This document shows positions 1 through 13,693 of a DNA stretch of 64,000 bases, piece after piece. Source of the stretch: Trichostrongylus colubriformis (taxonomy: Eukaryota; Nematoda; Chromadorea; Rhabditida; Trichostrongylidae); NCBI GenBank assembly GCA_963978905.1, contig OZ022259.1, forward strand, positions 29,613,994-29,677,993, read 5' to 3'. How positions within the stretch are numbered: the first letter of the stretch is position 1; each line of letters opens with the position of its first letter. Position numbers and translations under genes: made by a program. The notes beneath the pieces are model-generated. The model was not told where the DNA came from and did no database searches. It worked only from the letters and a program-made list of their open reading frames with translations.

Positions 1-90
1 GAGTTTGTGCAATGACGGCTACTTAAACTCGTCCACACTACGTCTGTTCTACTGTAGGCCAAAATTACCCTTCCGGTGTTTTTAATAGTC
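1..90 (+). repeat. Interspersed repeat fragment, paired with 41597-41690
   Basis: GAGTTTGTGCAATGACGGC and the following 70 bases match 41597-41690 closely in direct orientation. The element is cut by the window edge, so its type is unknown. Confidence 0.7.
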
Positions 91-211
91 GCCCGTTGAT
101 AATCATACTATGTACTACGTTGCACTAGTTTAATTACTGATTGACGAATATTTTCTATTTTTGGGAGGCGGCTCGAGCATAGGCACAGGTACCTCAGGTG
201 TGTTTACCGGT

Positions 212-280
212 GACGAGAGGGTAGGGGGGGGGAAGGAGGTAGGAGGTAGGAGAGGAGGAGAAGGAGGAGGCCGAAGGGAG
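212..280 (+). repeat. Purine-rich GGA tract
   Basis: Nearly pure G/A for about 70 bases with GGAGG units. Low complexity. Confidence 0.85.
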
Positions 281-1994
281 GTCGTATTTTTCATGATATA
301 TCAAAGTGTCGTATCGGAGACCTCTTTTTCGAAAGCTAATCATATTTTTTCATGACGCCGGGATTGACCCTGGTCCATCCCTGCGTTTCTAACGACGACG
401 TCGTCGCTATGGCTGATGGCAGCTCTTTTGATTTTCCGATGTCGCACCCTTGCATACGACTCTGTGACTCTAAGATTGTGATACTCCGACTTCGCATACG
501 TAATTGCATGCATGCACGCATACAATATTGTAAAGTTCTTCATTTCTCACTCGCAACACATGGAAAGCGAGGGCGTTTTACTTACTTTTACTTAGCAGAA
601 ATGCGGAGATTTGTTTACCACTACAAGAGAAGTAACGCTCGAATGGCCTACCACAGTGAAGGTATTCACAACGTCTCGCTGAGAATTGTTCGAAAATCTA
701 GTGCCATCCAGAGAAATATTCGTATGGTGACAGGTACGGTATATTTTCAGGCATATAAGCTTTCAAAGGACGGAGGTGATGTAGTGACAGGTGACGCGTG
801 CCCCACTTTCTTGAAGCGGGGATTAAATCCCAAAGCTCAGCATAAACGCTTGTCCAGACAGATCAGGCCTTCCGTTCTTCCGGAGTAAATGATTGGGTAC
901 CAGACTCGTAAGGGAGGGTAAGAGCACGGACCTGTGCATTGGCTGGCCCACGCAAGTCACTGTACAGGCCAAATCGCATTCACCTGTCACCAGAATTATG
1001 AAGTGAAGTAGAATGCGCGGCGCATCCCACAGAAGAGAATGATCGGTCAAAAAATATCATCCACAGCTTTGAGCATTTAGAAAGGTGATTCAGAGATTGA
1101 GAAGGGCGAAAGAAACCATTGCACTCTAGAAGCTGCTAACGGAAGCACAATCGCTCAACTCGATTGCATTTTCACGTGGCCGCATATCGTCGTAATAAAC
1201 TTTCTGGAATAAGGTCATTCATGCCAACGCTCATGGAGAAAGACGACGCAATATTGAAAATGAAAAAAGTGCTTGCAGAAGTTGGACCATCAAGCTCGCC
1301 GTCGAACTGGACAGATGAACACCAGAATGATTTGTGATATCAGAGGATCTTTCAACTAGTATGCATGCTGTGTATGTACAAGGTATGCACACAGGGTGCG
1401 CGTGGGAAAAGCGATCCTCTGTAAGCATTTGTTACTGGGATGAGAGAGCCGTGTATAATGTTTATTTGGGTAATAGTATGAGGCAAGTCAGAAACAGTCA
1501 GCACTTATTACTTGACGGACCAGCGGAGAGGACAAAGAGGTATAGCACCACACCAGTTACCCAGATTGCCTCATTGATGAACGGCTAGGCGTCGTATTGA
1601 TAGAATCACAAGTGGGTGGTTTAAGCTTGAGTTCTCCGCGACTCCCCCCTCTCCCTATGTATAGAGCTCAAGTGGATAGACCGATATGATGTGGTAAGGA
1701 GATAAGATACGGATATCTGGGCTGATCAGTTTTTATTTTCAGTTACGTCATCTTTCTATTGCTGCATGTTACCATTCTCAGAGGACGTTATCATGTTCAT
1801 GAGCGACGGTAAAACCTGGAACTTCGTGACTGTACAAATTGAATGCCTCATTCTAGTTTCATAAGAATCATGATAGCAGTTGAACGAAATCTGGTTTATA
1901 CAATGAATTTCGGGGCCAGACGATATACTGCTCGAAGCACGTGCTTTGATCTATGTACATGAGTAAGAAAGTGCGCCTTTTCCCACTACACTAA
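281..1994. other. No recognisable gene
   Basis: The longest open frame is 352-888 (178 codons), of unremarkable composition with no domain I recognise; I take it as chance. A GGGATTAAATCCC palindrome sits near 819-831. Nothing else stands out. Confidence 0.4.
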
Positions 1995-2222
1995 GGGGTG
2001 TGTGCAGATATGACGAAAAATCGCTTCGCGGCGCCACCATGGCGAATTGCGAATTGATTGCCGTTGGGAGCACGGCAGAGCGTGATTGTGTCACCTCTGC
2101 GCTTCCACCTATGCCACACTGCCTCGTTTGAAGGCTACCATGTCCTGTCACTGGCACTCGCACCCGCCGCGCCGCTAGCCGCGGGCGTCCACGCGATTTT
2201 CCGTCATATCTGCACACACCCC
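1995..2222. repeat. GC-rich inverted-repeat element, copy 1
   Basis: About 228 bp with ends GGGGTGTGTGCAGATATGAC and the inverse. The interior is GC-rich and matches 34120-34362 in reverse orientation. It looks like a non-autonomous DNA element. Confidence 0.75.
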
Positions 2223-5200
2223 ACCAAGGTCATGCAAAGAATACACCTGGGCAAAGGAGGACCATCACACGTTGCTGCTACTCCATTAAAGGCACATTCC
2301 AGTATGATTGGAGTACAGCATGTCTCCCCGTGATCAGATAGTTCAACCCAAGACACGTACACTGTACATTTACCAAGGCGCCTGTGTGACTTTTTGAAGG
2401 GTGAAGAGCCTAAGAATCAAGCGCGACTCCACCATGCAGCCCAGGCCCGCCCACCCCAGACGTGATTGTTGGCAATGACGGTGGCAGTAGTGGCGTGGCT
2501 GAAGAGGACTGCGATTGCACGATAAAATAAGATAAGGAAGAGATTTCAATGGTAAAGGAGACATTGACATGGGGAAACTGTCGATATCTCAAAGCTACCA
2601 TGTTACCGTCCAGGAGAACACATTCGAAGGCCCATCGTTACGCGGTAAACTCGCACAAGGCCAGATGCGAGAAGGCCTTATTTTTGTCATTCGGCGGTTT
2701 CTTCCGTTTTTTTTTCGGTGCATTTCTCGGCACCTCATATTTCATATTTCGGCGCTTTAACCAGCTGAAGGCAATGCTGGAATGTGCCGTTACATCTCCG
2801 GCTGCATCAAAGCTGTGTTTGACACACAAATTCACCTGACTCCTGATGTTCCTGGTTGAGCTATAAATTTTCAGAACCACTTTCAACAGCGTTCACGAGT
2901 GCAGAATCGGGCACGGTGTACCGAGCAGATTATTCATTGACGACTTATAGGTTTACTGGGTTTCTACACAGGGAAATAAGCTATGCTTTATTGGCTTAGT
3001 GCTAGACATTGTGAGGGCAATATAGGCTATGAGGCAAAGGTTCACGCTCATGAGTAGCGTTGTATGGAATGAACCTCTTTGAAAGCATTATCTGTCAGGT
3101 TGTTTGATAATCAGAAGCCTGCCGGTACATCTGGGGGTATGTCGGTTCACAACGCACCTTTTCATAGTAGCAAAAGTGATAAGAAAGTGTGAGGTGGCGT
3201 GGCTTTACAAGTGCGTACTTAAGCTTACGCGATGTTATGAATGTGATAACAGCACCTGATACTTGATAAGGGTAAAGTACATTCAAACAGAAGACTCACA
3301 ATGTTCCATAAAGTCGTTCAGCATCGTTCAGCATTGTCGCTGCACGGAGTTTTCGAGACTCTCTGTGTTTCTCCGTGCAATGGATCAATATTTGCACTGC
3401 ATGCAAAATTTTTTAGAACCAAATTCATAGTATAGTTGATCTGCGGGCCAGGCAGTTTCCGTCATCGACTAGGAACTGGTTTCCAAAACAACCAATATGA
3501 GAGCGTGCCGTTAGAGGACGGGATCGAGGAATCGAGGAACGAAAACCACCATTGTTGATGAAAATCGATTTTTGCTGGTTTCGCCATACAATACATTTCT
3601 CATGCAAGCCATTTATGGACCGCTAGAGAGTCCCAGTAAAGATGCAAGTTTTCAAGATTTTCCACCGCTATGGAAGTGCCCGTTGTAATTGATCAAAAGC
3701 CACTCTTTCACTTACACTGACACTACCATCATGAGTAAAGGGGATTCAGTAAGCACGTCCTTCAGAAAACACGTTTTGGGTAGAGTTCTGTGGAAGGCAG
3801 CAACCTCTAGCAGGAGGAGCAAGGAGGTGCGAAAGTCACGTCCTTCTACATTCATTTTTAGGATTTCAATAACTACTGCACGCATTTATTCGCTGCTAGG
3901 GAAACCAATGCCGCCTCTGAGCCGCTTCATATGGCAATGGGCGGCCGTCGTTCTGTGTTCACATATCAAATAACTTTTTCCTCAAATCATCACAATGCCA
4001 TTTCATTCACATCGATGCAGCCATCACCTCCCCTGATTCATCATCAAAACCCATTCCGTGCCGGTTGACGCCCAATGAAATGTACATTTTCGCTTCTTTT
4101 AGGATACTTTCTCTCGCAACATCTTACCTTGGGTGTTGTTCAGGGTCGGTAGCCCGATCAAAATGCTTCTCTAGACCTTGGTGCATCGGTAACATGTCCT
4201 CATAGTGGTGAAAGCATTATGAAATCTTCAACCGGGCTTTTGATCTTGCCTGCTTGCCTTCACATAATTAACTGAATCATTTACTTTGTGCTTCTTCAAC
4301 TATACAATGTTCCGATGAGTTTCAGTGTAGGCAATCTCATGATGAGCTGCTCACTTGGAAAATGCCAAATGATGACCTTCTCAAAAAAGCCTACGCTACA
4401 AAATCCTATTCCATTGATGAGAACATTTTTCTATAAGAATCACTTCATTCGAATTTCCCATAAACATGTAGAACCAACAATCCTTTCTCAAAATTTCGGG
4501 CCTAAGGCTGGTTAATTCATATTCCTTTGTACAAACTGGTAGGTGGTTAAGGCCGTTGTAACGGGGTAGGTAGTTAAGGACGTTTTCATAAATGCTTTTC
4601 AACGGTTTTCAATGTAATGAAAACAGAGGCCATGTTACAAGGATGCGCAGTACCTTCGGGCCGAAACTGCGCTTCATGCTTTCTGGACACAGTCCGTACC
4701 AAAAGTATGTGGACACCTCAAATTCTAGTGCAAGGAAAACACCACTCATTTTCCCAACACGAGGTTTTCGTATTCGATTCATCGCATGCGACAACCTTAG
4801 AATACTTTTTCTGACAGTGTTCTATGGGCGATTTTATCATTCGAAGAATTTTCTTTATACCAGAAGTATGGGAACACTTGGAGTAGATCAGCACCAACTG
4901 TGAGGTGTTTTTGTTACCAACGTTCTGATCGTTTACTTTCTGATGCTTAAACAACAAATTCACATAAGACTTTTTTATTTATAATCAGTTTCTACGATAA
5001 ATGTGACTCAATAGACGGCGCATATCCTATGTATATGACGTACTAATAAAAAATAAGTAAATTGGATATAACCACTTGGAACTGGGACCTCGGCATATTG
5101 TTTGCTCAATGAAACACTCTCATAGTAGCTTTGTGTGCTTGAGGAACCAGTTTTTTGATCGGGCGTTGAACTGTTGCTCGAAAATCATTTTTCGATGAAG

Positions 5201-6162
5201 GCTTACAATCAATACGCAAAATGAATTCAGTAGTTCTTGATAGTTCATACTCAGGTTGCTGAGCATGTCAATGACTCCGGTGCACCAGGTACACATTCCT
5301 TTACATGATGGACTTGATAGCTTAAACTTGACCCCACCTATCACCTACCCAGGAATGGCTAATCGAAGGGACTATGTGATACAAGTTATAGTCCATTTCG
5401 GAGCGCTTGATGGGTCGTGACCTACGGACTTGGGTTAGAATGTATCAAACTCTCTCACTCCGCCAGACACTCTCACTCTCGCCACTCAGACCATCCCCTA
5501 TCTCGCGCTGTGAAATGGAAGTCTTTTGAATGTGCCGGGCACGGAAATCAATTCACGTGTTCCCCTAATCAGCATCATGATTACCACCGCAAGGAAACAA
5601 CGGAGAACATAGGACTGTGAAAAAATACAAAGAATCAAATGTCAGTTCACACAAAATTCAGAAAGGCTTGAAAACCCCAACATTCGTTAGCAATGTTTCA
5701 CCAAACGTCCTCCAGGTGCAGCAAGGCGACCTCCTACTTTTCGGGACCGACTTCAAAGCTAATGGCAATTCTGCTCCTTTGCATACCTCGCTGACGCGAG
5801 CGTGTTCCTCGCCCGGTCTGTCGGCAGTGGCTTCGACAGCAGTAAACAAAGCCGGTGCCTCAAGTGAAGGCGGACTGACGTTTAGACAGGGCGAAAGGGA
5901 AGGCTGAGCACAACCGTGTTCGCACATGTGCTTTGCGTGGCGGATTTAAGCTACGCCCACCTTGAATACAAACGCTCTCAGCTTCGCAATAGCTTTGCAG
6001 CAACACTTATCGCTATGCGATTTTCCATCAGAATGGCACGTGCCCTACTTTGCACTCGCGCATACCTCGATTTTTTTTGCACAAAAGTAAGATAGATATT
6101 TCAAAGTCGTCTAATATAATAGATGGTACCTCGCTTGGGCTCCTCTTTGTTGATCTGTAGGA
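2223..6162. other. Intergenic, no recognisable gene
   Basis: Only short open frames on both strands. About 4690-4975 has a GTACCAAAAGTATGTGGACAC segment and minus-strand frames that faintly resemble a Tc1-type transposase, too weak to call. About 5617-5907 is open for 96 codons on + and 89 on -, with no known domain. Confidence 0.4.
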
Positions 6163-6299
6163 ATGCATACAGTCCAGTTCCCGAAGGCTGGCAGGGCGTG
6201 GCCTACAGAGCTGGGTGAGAGTGTGTGGCGGGGTGAGAGATCGATACAAGTCCGTAGACCTCGCCCTGCCAGCCCTCGGGAAATGGACTGTAATTGCAT
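6163..6299. repeat. Hairpin MITE
   Basis: Inverted ends of about 38 bp include CAGTCCAGTTCCCGAAGGC on the left and the matching inverse on the right, with GGCTGGCAGGGCG at the inner edge of both arms. Total about 137 bp. Confidence 0.7.
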
Positions 6300-9200
6300 T
6301 TATACAAATACTACTGCAAAATATAATAATGCCTCTAACGGTGAAGTGAGGTCGCAGACCGGAGGGCGTGGCCTAAACTGTCTTGGCCAAAAAGCGATTG
6401 AGCACAGTAGGTGATCGCGGCATGGGCTCTTCCTCTCCTGGCTCTTTGTTTCGTGTGCCGATATAATGGTGCTTTTCGCGGAACAATTACTTTGAAAATT
6501 AGTATTCCAACAGCTTGTAAGTATTTGGTTCTAAAATAATGCTATAGAACAGGGTCGTTCTCTATGATTGAAGAAGTACTGATCTTAGCTCAGTGAGTCA
6601 TTCTCGAATTGCATACACTGATGTTGCAAGCTATGTAAATCGATTGATCCGATTCCATGTCTACATTTGCCTTTTGATGGATTTTTTTTTGAGCGAAAAC
6701 ACTGTCATCGACAGGATTTTTCCGCGGCAGCAACAGCAATTTATTCAGATTACCTCTTTGGAGTTCGAGTAAACAGTGACGATAATTGGGTCTGATTCAC
6801 ACTGACATCGTTCTACCAGTTGCTCGCTTTTTCATATTCTCTTTCTGCACCTTCAATATTTCCTTTCCACCAATTTCAAGTCAACCTTTTTCGCTGTGCC
6901 CTGCCAGTGACCTTTTTCGCTTCAATTTGGTTGCTTTTCAGAAACGATCTCTCAGTATTTGGCCTATGATGTGGTCCCAGAGTGCACTAGGATTCCACAT
7001 AGTTTCATCTATTTCTCTTTTTATTCACCTCCCTTTTCGCCACCTCCTGGTTTTTCACTTTTTGTCTATTTACTTTTATTGACCTGCAGCTCCTATTATT
7101 CTCGGGGAATTGAAATGCAAGAAAATCAATTCGACTTGCGTTGATTTCTTTCTGACGAGAATGGGAATCCCGCTGCTCCACGACTACGAATAGTACTAGC
7201 CCTTCAGTGCAAAACCCACGCCTTTTCACTCGCATACACATGAAATAAAATTGACTTGCCATGCCAAACGCACTAAATAGTCTTTTCAGCTTTGCCATCC
7301 AATCTAACCTTTAATTACCTTCCAGGACAGTCTTAGAACATAAATGGGGGAGAAGGAAAACGTGCTTCACCTACATCGAAGCTCCTTTTCTTGCTGCCTT
7401 CCTTGCCTTATCTTCCTGCTAGATTCTTTGGCTCTGCACGCTCCAGGAACTGATACCCACGCCTCGCTAAAGGTACAGCCTACGTGGCTTGGGTCGAACT
7501 ATCCATCCACGGCAGGAGATGTGATATCCTGATAATCCTGGAATGTGCCTTTAAGTAAAATCCACACCCCATGGCTCATTCTCCTTTCCTCGTACTTGCC
7601 CCTGCCTTTATTGTCTTGTCTTGGATTTATCGAGATGTGGATTCAGATGCATGCCTGAAGTACACTTCCTCCTCCCGTCATCGAATATCCACTTGGCGTG
7701 CTTAAACTGAATTTCTTTAATCTGTAATGATAATAATGGGTTGAGTGATAGGATATAAATTTTGTTACTCACTCTTTTAAAATAAAAGTTTTCCAATGTC
7801 ACTAGGTTCCCTAATTTAGTCGCTCTACTTGGTTTGTTTATTTACTTTTCGCTCACACCGTCTTATTCAAACTATTTCTCTATAACGTACGCATCTCGGG
7901 CTACCTCATGGAGAAAATTAGCGGCTTCACGGAGAAATAATCAAGAATCAATTTTTCTGTGTTGAATGTAAAGATTTAGGGATTTTTTGTCGGTAGCCCA
8001 TTCCTCTTCACCGTTTAAGAATAAACCTTTCTTTTTTATTCCCAAATCGATTGGTTTGAGAGTTTTCCGAGTGATACCATGCTTGGTATCGTATAAAGTG
8101 GCACCCCTGATACAAATTTTCAAAAAAAAGTCGAAAATTTTAGGTGGTTGATCAATCATCAAAGCTATTTAATAAAATAATATCGTATGATCGAAGCGAA
8201 AGAAGAATCCTTCTGAAGATAGTAACGACTATTTTATTTCAATCTTTCCATATTATTGCAATACTTATCATATCTATTTTCATCAACCGATCAATATTCT
8301 CCTCACTGATGTCTTAAAATTTCTTCGTTGTGCCGTTTTTCCACGCGTGAGTCATGGTTGGCAGGCACAGATGAGGAACTGCTGCTTTATCGTATGAGTA
8401 ATGAGAAATCATGACTGAAACTCTGACATACTCACGAAAAAAGACACTTGAAAGGGTGAATACATACGCTCACTCGACAAGTATGACTACTCCATCGGTC
8501 TACCGCGTTGAACACAAGGTAACAGTTACTATCGCTACAGCGTTATAGCTGTGGCTTCACGCCGTTGTTGTTGCTGTTCTCGGGGGTGGAATTGTACCAT
8601 GTCCCAATGAAGTTGCATTTTTTTTCAATCTTAGCCAACCATGTATCCTAATCTAACCAGCTCGAATAATTACGTAGCTCTACGCTTCGAAATTGATCAG
8701 CGAAGACGCGGTCGCTTTTTAATAACTGAAAGTGGACATAAAAATAATGGGATTGATTAGATTTACGTCGCTCGCTGTTGTCGATACTCTATACAATTGT
8801 ATTTCGACTAGATTCGCCTTGTTCCATGATTTGAACACAGATAGCATCTCACAGGTAAACTTGTGATCTTCTTTAATTTTATTTCAAGTTAAAAAAAAAT
8901 TCAAAAAAAAAAGTTTAAAATTCAAATGTAAGCATTACTATTTTGATGTTAAAGTATTTTACTTCCTCTCTGACTTCTCCGAAGTGGTATGATTTCTAAT
9001 ATACAGATTACCGGAGCACTGAGGGCACAATACGCGATAATGAATAATCGCTTACTTCACTCTGGGTCAATTAGGGCCATGGGTAATTGTTCCTAGTTGT
9101 GGCTTCATGGCGCACTCTCACGGCACTGAACTCGCTGAACACAGTCGGGCTGCGCCCACCCAGTTAAATCACACCTGGCATTGGACGAAGAATTTTCCAA

Positions 9201-9994
9201 CGTAACGTTGAGGCGGTGAAGGGGCTTGCGAACCACTGCGATAAGTTAAGACAGTAGCTTTTGGGATGAGGACGACGTTAGCACAACAAAACAGGTGATG
9301 TCGTTGAAATTCGAGTAACACTATCGAGCACCGACTCTTTTCCAGGCCACAGTACTCATAAAAGGACTGCTGTTGAGGAACCTAATTTTTTTGGATTTTT
9401 AAGCCTTTCGTTCGTTTTCTTTATTCTAGTGAGTGAAACAGGATCACTACGTTCAACAGTAATCGCGATAACGCTCACAATTAATCGTGGCTGTGACCAT
9501 GATGGATAGTATTTCTTGTTATGGGCGCACAATGATCCAGGATGTCAGGTAGTGGCACGCGAGTCATAACGACACGAACTATTACAGAACCACTCTACCT
9601 CTGCCTTATGACCTTATTCAAAGCAAAAATTACCATCGAAAATCTGTAAGTATATTGTTTTAACATAGTGAAGGTAACGATGAGAAGTGCATCGCACGTA
9701 CAATATAAGATTGAGCGATGGATGCGGATACAGGCGCAAACCAAGTTTGTCATTTCTTCGGGATAGTATCGACGACCGTCAATCTCGTTTCCATGTTTCC
9801 TGCGAAATTCGATTAGAATGACTTGTCAAGCATCGTTCTTCATTTAGCGATGTGATGAGTCAGGTGAAAACTGAAAGTTCGGCAGGAACTGATTCATACT
9901 TCCCTTCGGTAGAGAAATAACTTGTCACAAATCGAAAATGAAATAGTGCAGTAGTCGTAAATGGTGTCCGAAAAATAAAAAGACAGTTGTCATC
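6300..9994. other. AT-rich intergenic region, nothing recognised
   Basis: AT-rich with short pyrimidine-biased open frames (for example 6786-7082) that look like low-complexity chance. No inverted repeat with clear ends and no splice-consistent gene model was found. Confidence 0.4.
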
Positions 9995-10057
9995 ACGGTG
10001 CTGAGTTATGGGCAAAAGCGTCTTTCCAAACCTGCACTCCATGCTTTTCGGGCATAC
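9995..10057 (-). repeat. Truncated SINE-like hairpin copy
   Basis: It has only one outer arm (CTGAGTTATGGGCAAAAGC at 10001-10019) and the segment TATGCCCGAAAAGCATGGAG read on the minus strand. The B box half is not recognisable. Confidence 0.45.
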
Positions 10058-10217
10058 TTTGTGCTAATTACTTGCACTATCGAGATCCCTTACACCTTAA
10101 CTTAGCTTTTGAGTGGTATATGTATTACCATAGCTTGTCAGCACTCATACCTACAAAGTGTTGAACCAGTTGGCCAATATCGGCATCGAACCGTCGAACT
10201 AAAAGCTTCAGCAAATA

Positions 10218-10405
10218 TTGATTTCAAATTTTTGATAGCTGCTGATTTTTGCTGCAACCCGTGATGCGAAAGTTGTTATTAGGTTGCTAAGTTGTGGGTC
10301 TCGGACGGGTCTCCGGGCATATGTGCTGATCCATAATACTCCTGAGCATGGAGTGCGTGTTCGAGTCCAGTCGAGACCAAAGCTTTTGCCCATAACTCAG
10401 CGGAC
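10218..10405 (+). repeat. SINE-like repeat with a tRNA-like hairpin, second copy
   Basis: It shares with 53592-53790 the left segment containing GATGCGAAAGTT and the outer arms ending GCTTTTGCCCATAACTCAGC. GGTCTCG and CGAGACC could pair like a 7-bp acceptor stem, and GTGTTCGAGTCC at 10357-10368 resembles a B box. The interior differs from the other copy. Confidence 0.55.
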
Positions 10406-11426
10406 TATAAACAACTTTCTCATCGCGGGGTGCGGCGAAAATAAGCCTGGCAAAATAGACGGGACGGGGTTCGCTACACTCCTTCGCTGGCGAATACGCA
10501 CTCTTTTGACGGAGTTTTCCGTGACCACGATGCATGAATGTGGCCGAATTTTGTTGATGCTGCCTTGAATCTCCCCTCAATCCACGCGACCTTGTGGGCT
10601 TGCTGACATGGAGCTTTGACTTCAAGCAACTTCAGGTAAAATACATGGTGTTGTACAAGACGAACTATGGAACTGATTCTTATCACGGAAACGAGTAAAT
10701 ACACGAGTAGAGTAGGCATCCTTGGTTTTCCAAAAATTCCATTGAAACATTTTTCTCATTTTCTCATTTTTGCGTACACTAAAGTCTCAGCTATCAAATC
10801 CCTCAGCCATATGTATTTACGGTTACTTTTACGTGTATTTTATTGCGCATGTGGTGACAAATTTGAATTTTACGTTAACTATAGGGCATTCTTTTACATA
10901 GGCACCATGAGGGGTAAAGAGATGATGAAAATTAGGAACGATGCTCTCTGTAACTGAACATTCGAGTTCATAAGAGATGATCAGTGGTGAAACTCGCGAT
11001 GTGTAAGTGCGACTGAGGATATTCATCGCGATCTTTCTGCGCTGCAGCTTCACATTCACGGGGCGAGGTGTGTAGTCTTGTATCGAATTTCCGCTTTGCG
11101 GCGTCGCACTCGCTGCGCCATCAGCACGACTTGCCGCCATCGGCCGGAATTCCTCTCAGCACGCAAGGGGCTGGCACCATGGAGGTCCTTTAATGAATAA
11201 CAATTTATCTCATAATTATCTAAAAACAAAAACTTTTGTACCCTAAAAGACAAAGTATAAGGTTGTAAGAAAGTCGTGGCCGGTTTTTGCCAATTCAACT
11301 TGGGAAGATCATAACTCGGCTCAGAGTGCATCTACCCTCACAAAATGAGCACCATTCAATTCGCCACACTCTTGAAAACATTATGCATACCTACATAACA
11401 CAATTTGATGGAGGGCTAGTGATTTA

Positions 11427-12800
11427 TTGGGTTGGGGAATAAGTCTTCGCCACTTTTTTTATTCCCGTTTTTCACATTGTTTCCTCCATCTTTTGACAAG
11501 CTTATATATGTTTTCGATAGAGCTTTATTTTCTCTACAAAGTGCTACTATCCGTTTTTCGATTCCTTCGACTACCTAATATTTATGAGGTTTGGAAATGA
11601 AGTAAGTTGAAGGCAAAAAATTGGCACTTGCGCACCTCATCTTTCTCGAATGCCCTCGAAATCAAAAATGAATGTTAATATGTTTTCGATAGAGCTCTTC
11701 CAGCTCTACAGAATGGTACTCTTTTTTATTCAAATCGCTCAACTTTTTGCTGTTTTTAAGACTCACAAATGCAGTACTCGCAGAAGTGTGCACTTTGTTA
11801 TCTCCTCTTCCTCGCCTACCATCGAGATTGGAGAGGATGTTCATATATGCATTCGATACAGCTTTTTTCACTCTACAAGATGATACCACACTTCTTTTGT
11901 ATCCTCTCATATTTTAGCATGTAGGAATAAAATTTCACCTGTTTTTCAATTCAAGATTGCCTAATGAAAATGGAGTGTTTTGGCAGAGTGCTCTCCACTA
12001 TTCGATAGAGCTCTTTTCGCTCTACAAGGCAGTGTTTACGGTTTATATTCGGATTGATTTTTGCTATTTTCAGAACATTTAAAGTCGACGAAATCGAGCA
12101 CTTTCAACACCATATGAAGAAAACGCTGGATTTCGTCGATTTTTAAATGATCTGAAAAATAGCAAAATTCAATCCGAACGGAAACCGTAAACACTGCCTT
12201 GTAGAGCGAAAAGAGCTCTATCGAATAGTGGAGAGCACTCTGCCAAAACATTCCATTTTCATTAGGCAATCTTGAATTGAAAAACAGGTAGAAACTTATA
12301 CCTACATGCTAAAATATGAGAGGATACAAAAGAATGGTGGTATCATCTCGTAGAGCAAAAAAAGCTCTATTGAATGCATACATGCACGTCCTCTCCCATC
12401 TCGATGGTAGGCGAGGAAGAGGAGATAACGAAAGTGCACACTTTTGCGCGTACTGCATTTGTGAGTCTTAAAAACAGCAAAAACTTGAGCGATTTGTATA
12501 AAAAGTAGTACCATTCTGTAGAGCTGAAAAAGTTCTATCGAAACATATGCACATACATTTTTTGGTCTCAGTGGCAGACGAGAAAGATGAGGTGCGCAAG
12601 TGCCAATTTTTTGCCTTCAGCTTACTTCATTTTCAAAGCTCGTAATTATTAGGCAGTGGGAGGAATCAAAAAACAGATAGTAGCATTTTGTAGAGCAAAA
12701 AAAGCTCTATCGAAATCACATATAAGCTTTGTCGAAAAATGAACGAAACAATGTGAAAAATGGGGATAAAAAAACGGCGGGGACTTGTTCCCCAACCCAA
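11427..12800. mobile_element. 1.37-kb foldback element with hairpin units
   Basis: Ends are inverted repeats beginning TTGGGTTGGGGAA and the element is flanked by TA on both sides, as in Tc1/mariner-type insertions. The two arms are inverted copies over nearly their whole length (about 680 bp), meeting in a short centre near 12095-12125. Each arm contains four units with a small AGAGC/GCTCT hairpin, near 11514, 11682, 11849 and 11998 on the left and 12194, 12340, 12509 and 12683 on the right, at a period of about 150-170 bp. No transposase is encoded. Confidence 0.85.
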
Positions 12801-13153
12801 TATATTGCGCGAAATGAAAAAAAGTCGACTCAAGTCGTCATTATTTCTGAACACACTGCTACTGAAGGAGCTGCTAGATGTCTGGGAAAGTGGGGCTTAG
12901 TTAGCACTAGATATGGTAGATATGAAGCACGTGTAAGGGCTTCAGCCTGCAACTGTTTCAATTACTGGAAGAGGATTTGTGGAAAATGCGCTGGGTATGT
13001 CTGCTCCGAGGGGTCGCGCGGCACTCATTTTTTAGGTTTTTTTTTTTTCAAATCGAGGCTACTTGAGGTGGTCAACTAGGTTTGTTTTTTGAGGGCCAAT
13101 ATTTGCGGATATCCCCTGCAAGTTGAACGCTCATCGCTTTCTGCCGTTTTAGT

Positions 13154-13693
13154 TAAAGGCAGCTTTAGGGAAAGTTCGGACGAAAAGTAAAAGAAGTAGT
13201 GAATATGAAAGCCGAGATGCCTAGTAACAGGACAGTATAGAAAAAACGGATGGAAATGGTCAAAAACCCGAGAAATAGGACTCCTTCCCACCGTTGGTAC
13301 TAGGCGCGGACGACCTTCCCGTCAAGAGGCGCGTAGTCAGCATAGGTTTTCCATTAATACCAAGACGAAAACATGAAGGATGTTCGGAAATGCGATTCAT
13401 CTAATTTCATGTGGTGAGCTTCAAGCTTAAAGTAAGAAAGCGCGCTGCGATACTTTCAATCCTGCCGATCTCTTTGACCAACCTCACCGTGACCAACCAC
13501 TAATCACGTCGCCAGGAGGCGAGCTGCCCTAACCAAGGCGGCTTGTCCTGATAAGGCCGCCTCCGCCACTGCACAAGGGAGCGCCTTTTGCGGGGAATTT
13601 CGCCATACATAGGCCTTTCAGCCCCGTAATCTTTCAGTCAATGCCTCCTTTTGGGATTCCCTGTCACCCACATTATCCCAAACACTGTCTTTA
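13154..13693 (-). repeat. 540-bp interspersed MITE, copy 1
   Basis: Ends read TAAAGGCAGCTTTAGGG and the inverse of TAAAGACAGTGTT, so they form inverted repeats of about 16 bp. It matches 21228-21773 in opposite orientation and includes a GC-rich segment near 13510-13590. No coding potential recognised. Confidence 0.75.

Noticed and set aside
352..888. Longest + strand open frame near the left edge (178 codons)
   Set aside because: No domain, signal or splice context, and a composition like the surrounding non-coding DNA; treated as chance.
4690..4975. Possible Tc1-type fragment
   Set aside because: One end-like motif and a vague DES-containing minus frame are not enough; no matching second terminus or TA duplication found.
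10165..10205. tRNA on the minus strand (GGTTCGATGCC)
   Set aside because: The flanks do not form the T-arm stem or a cloverleaf.
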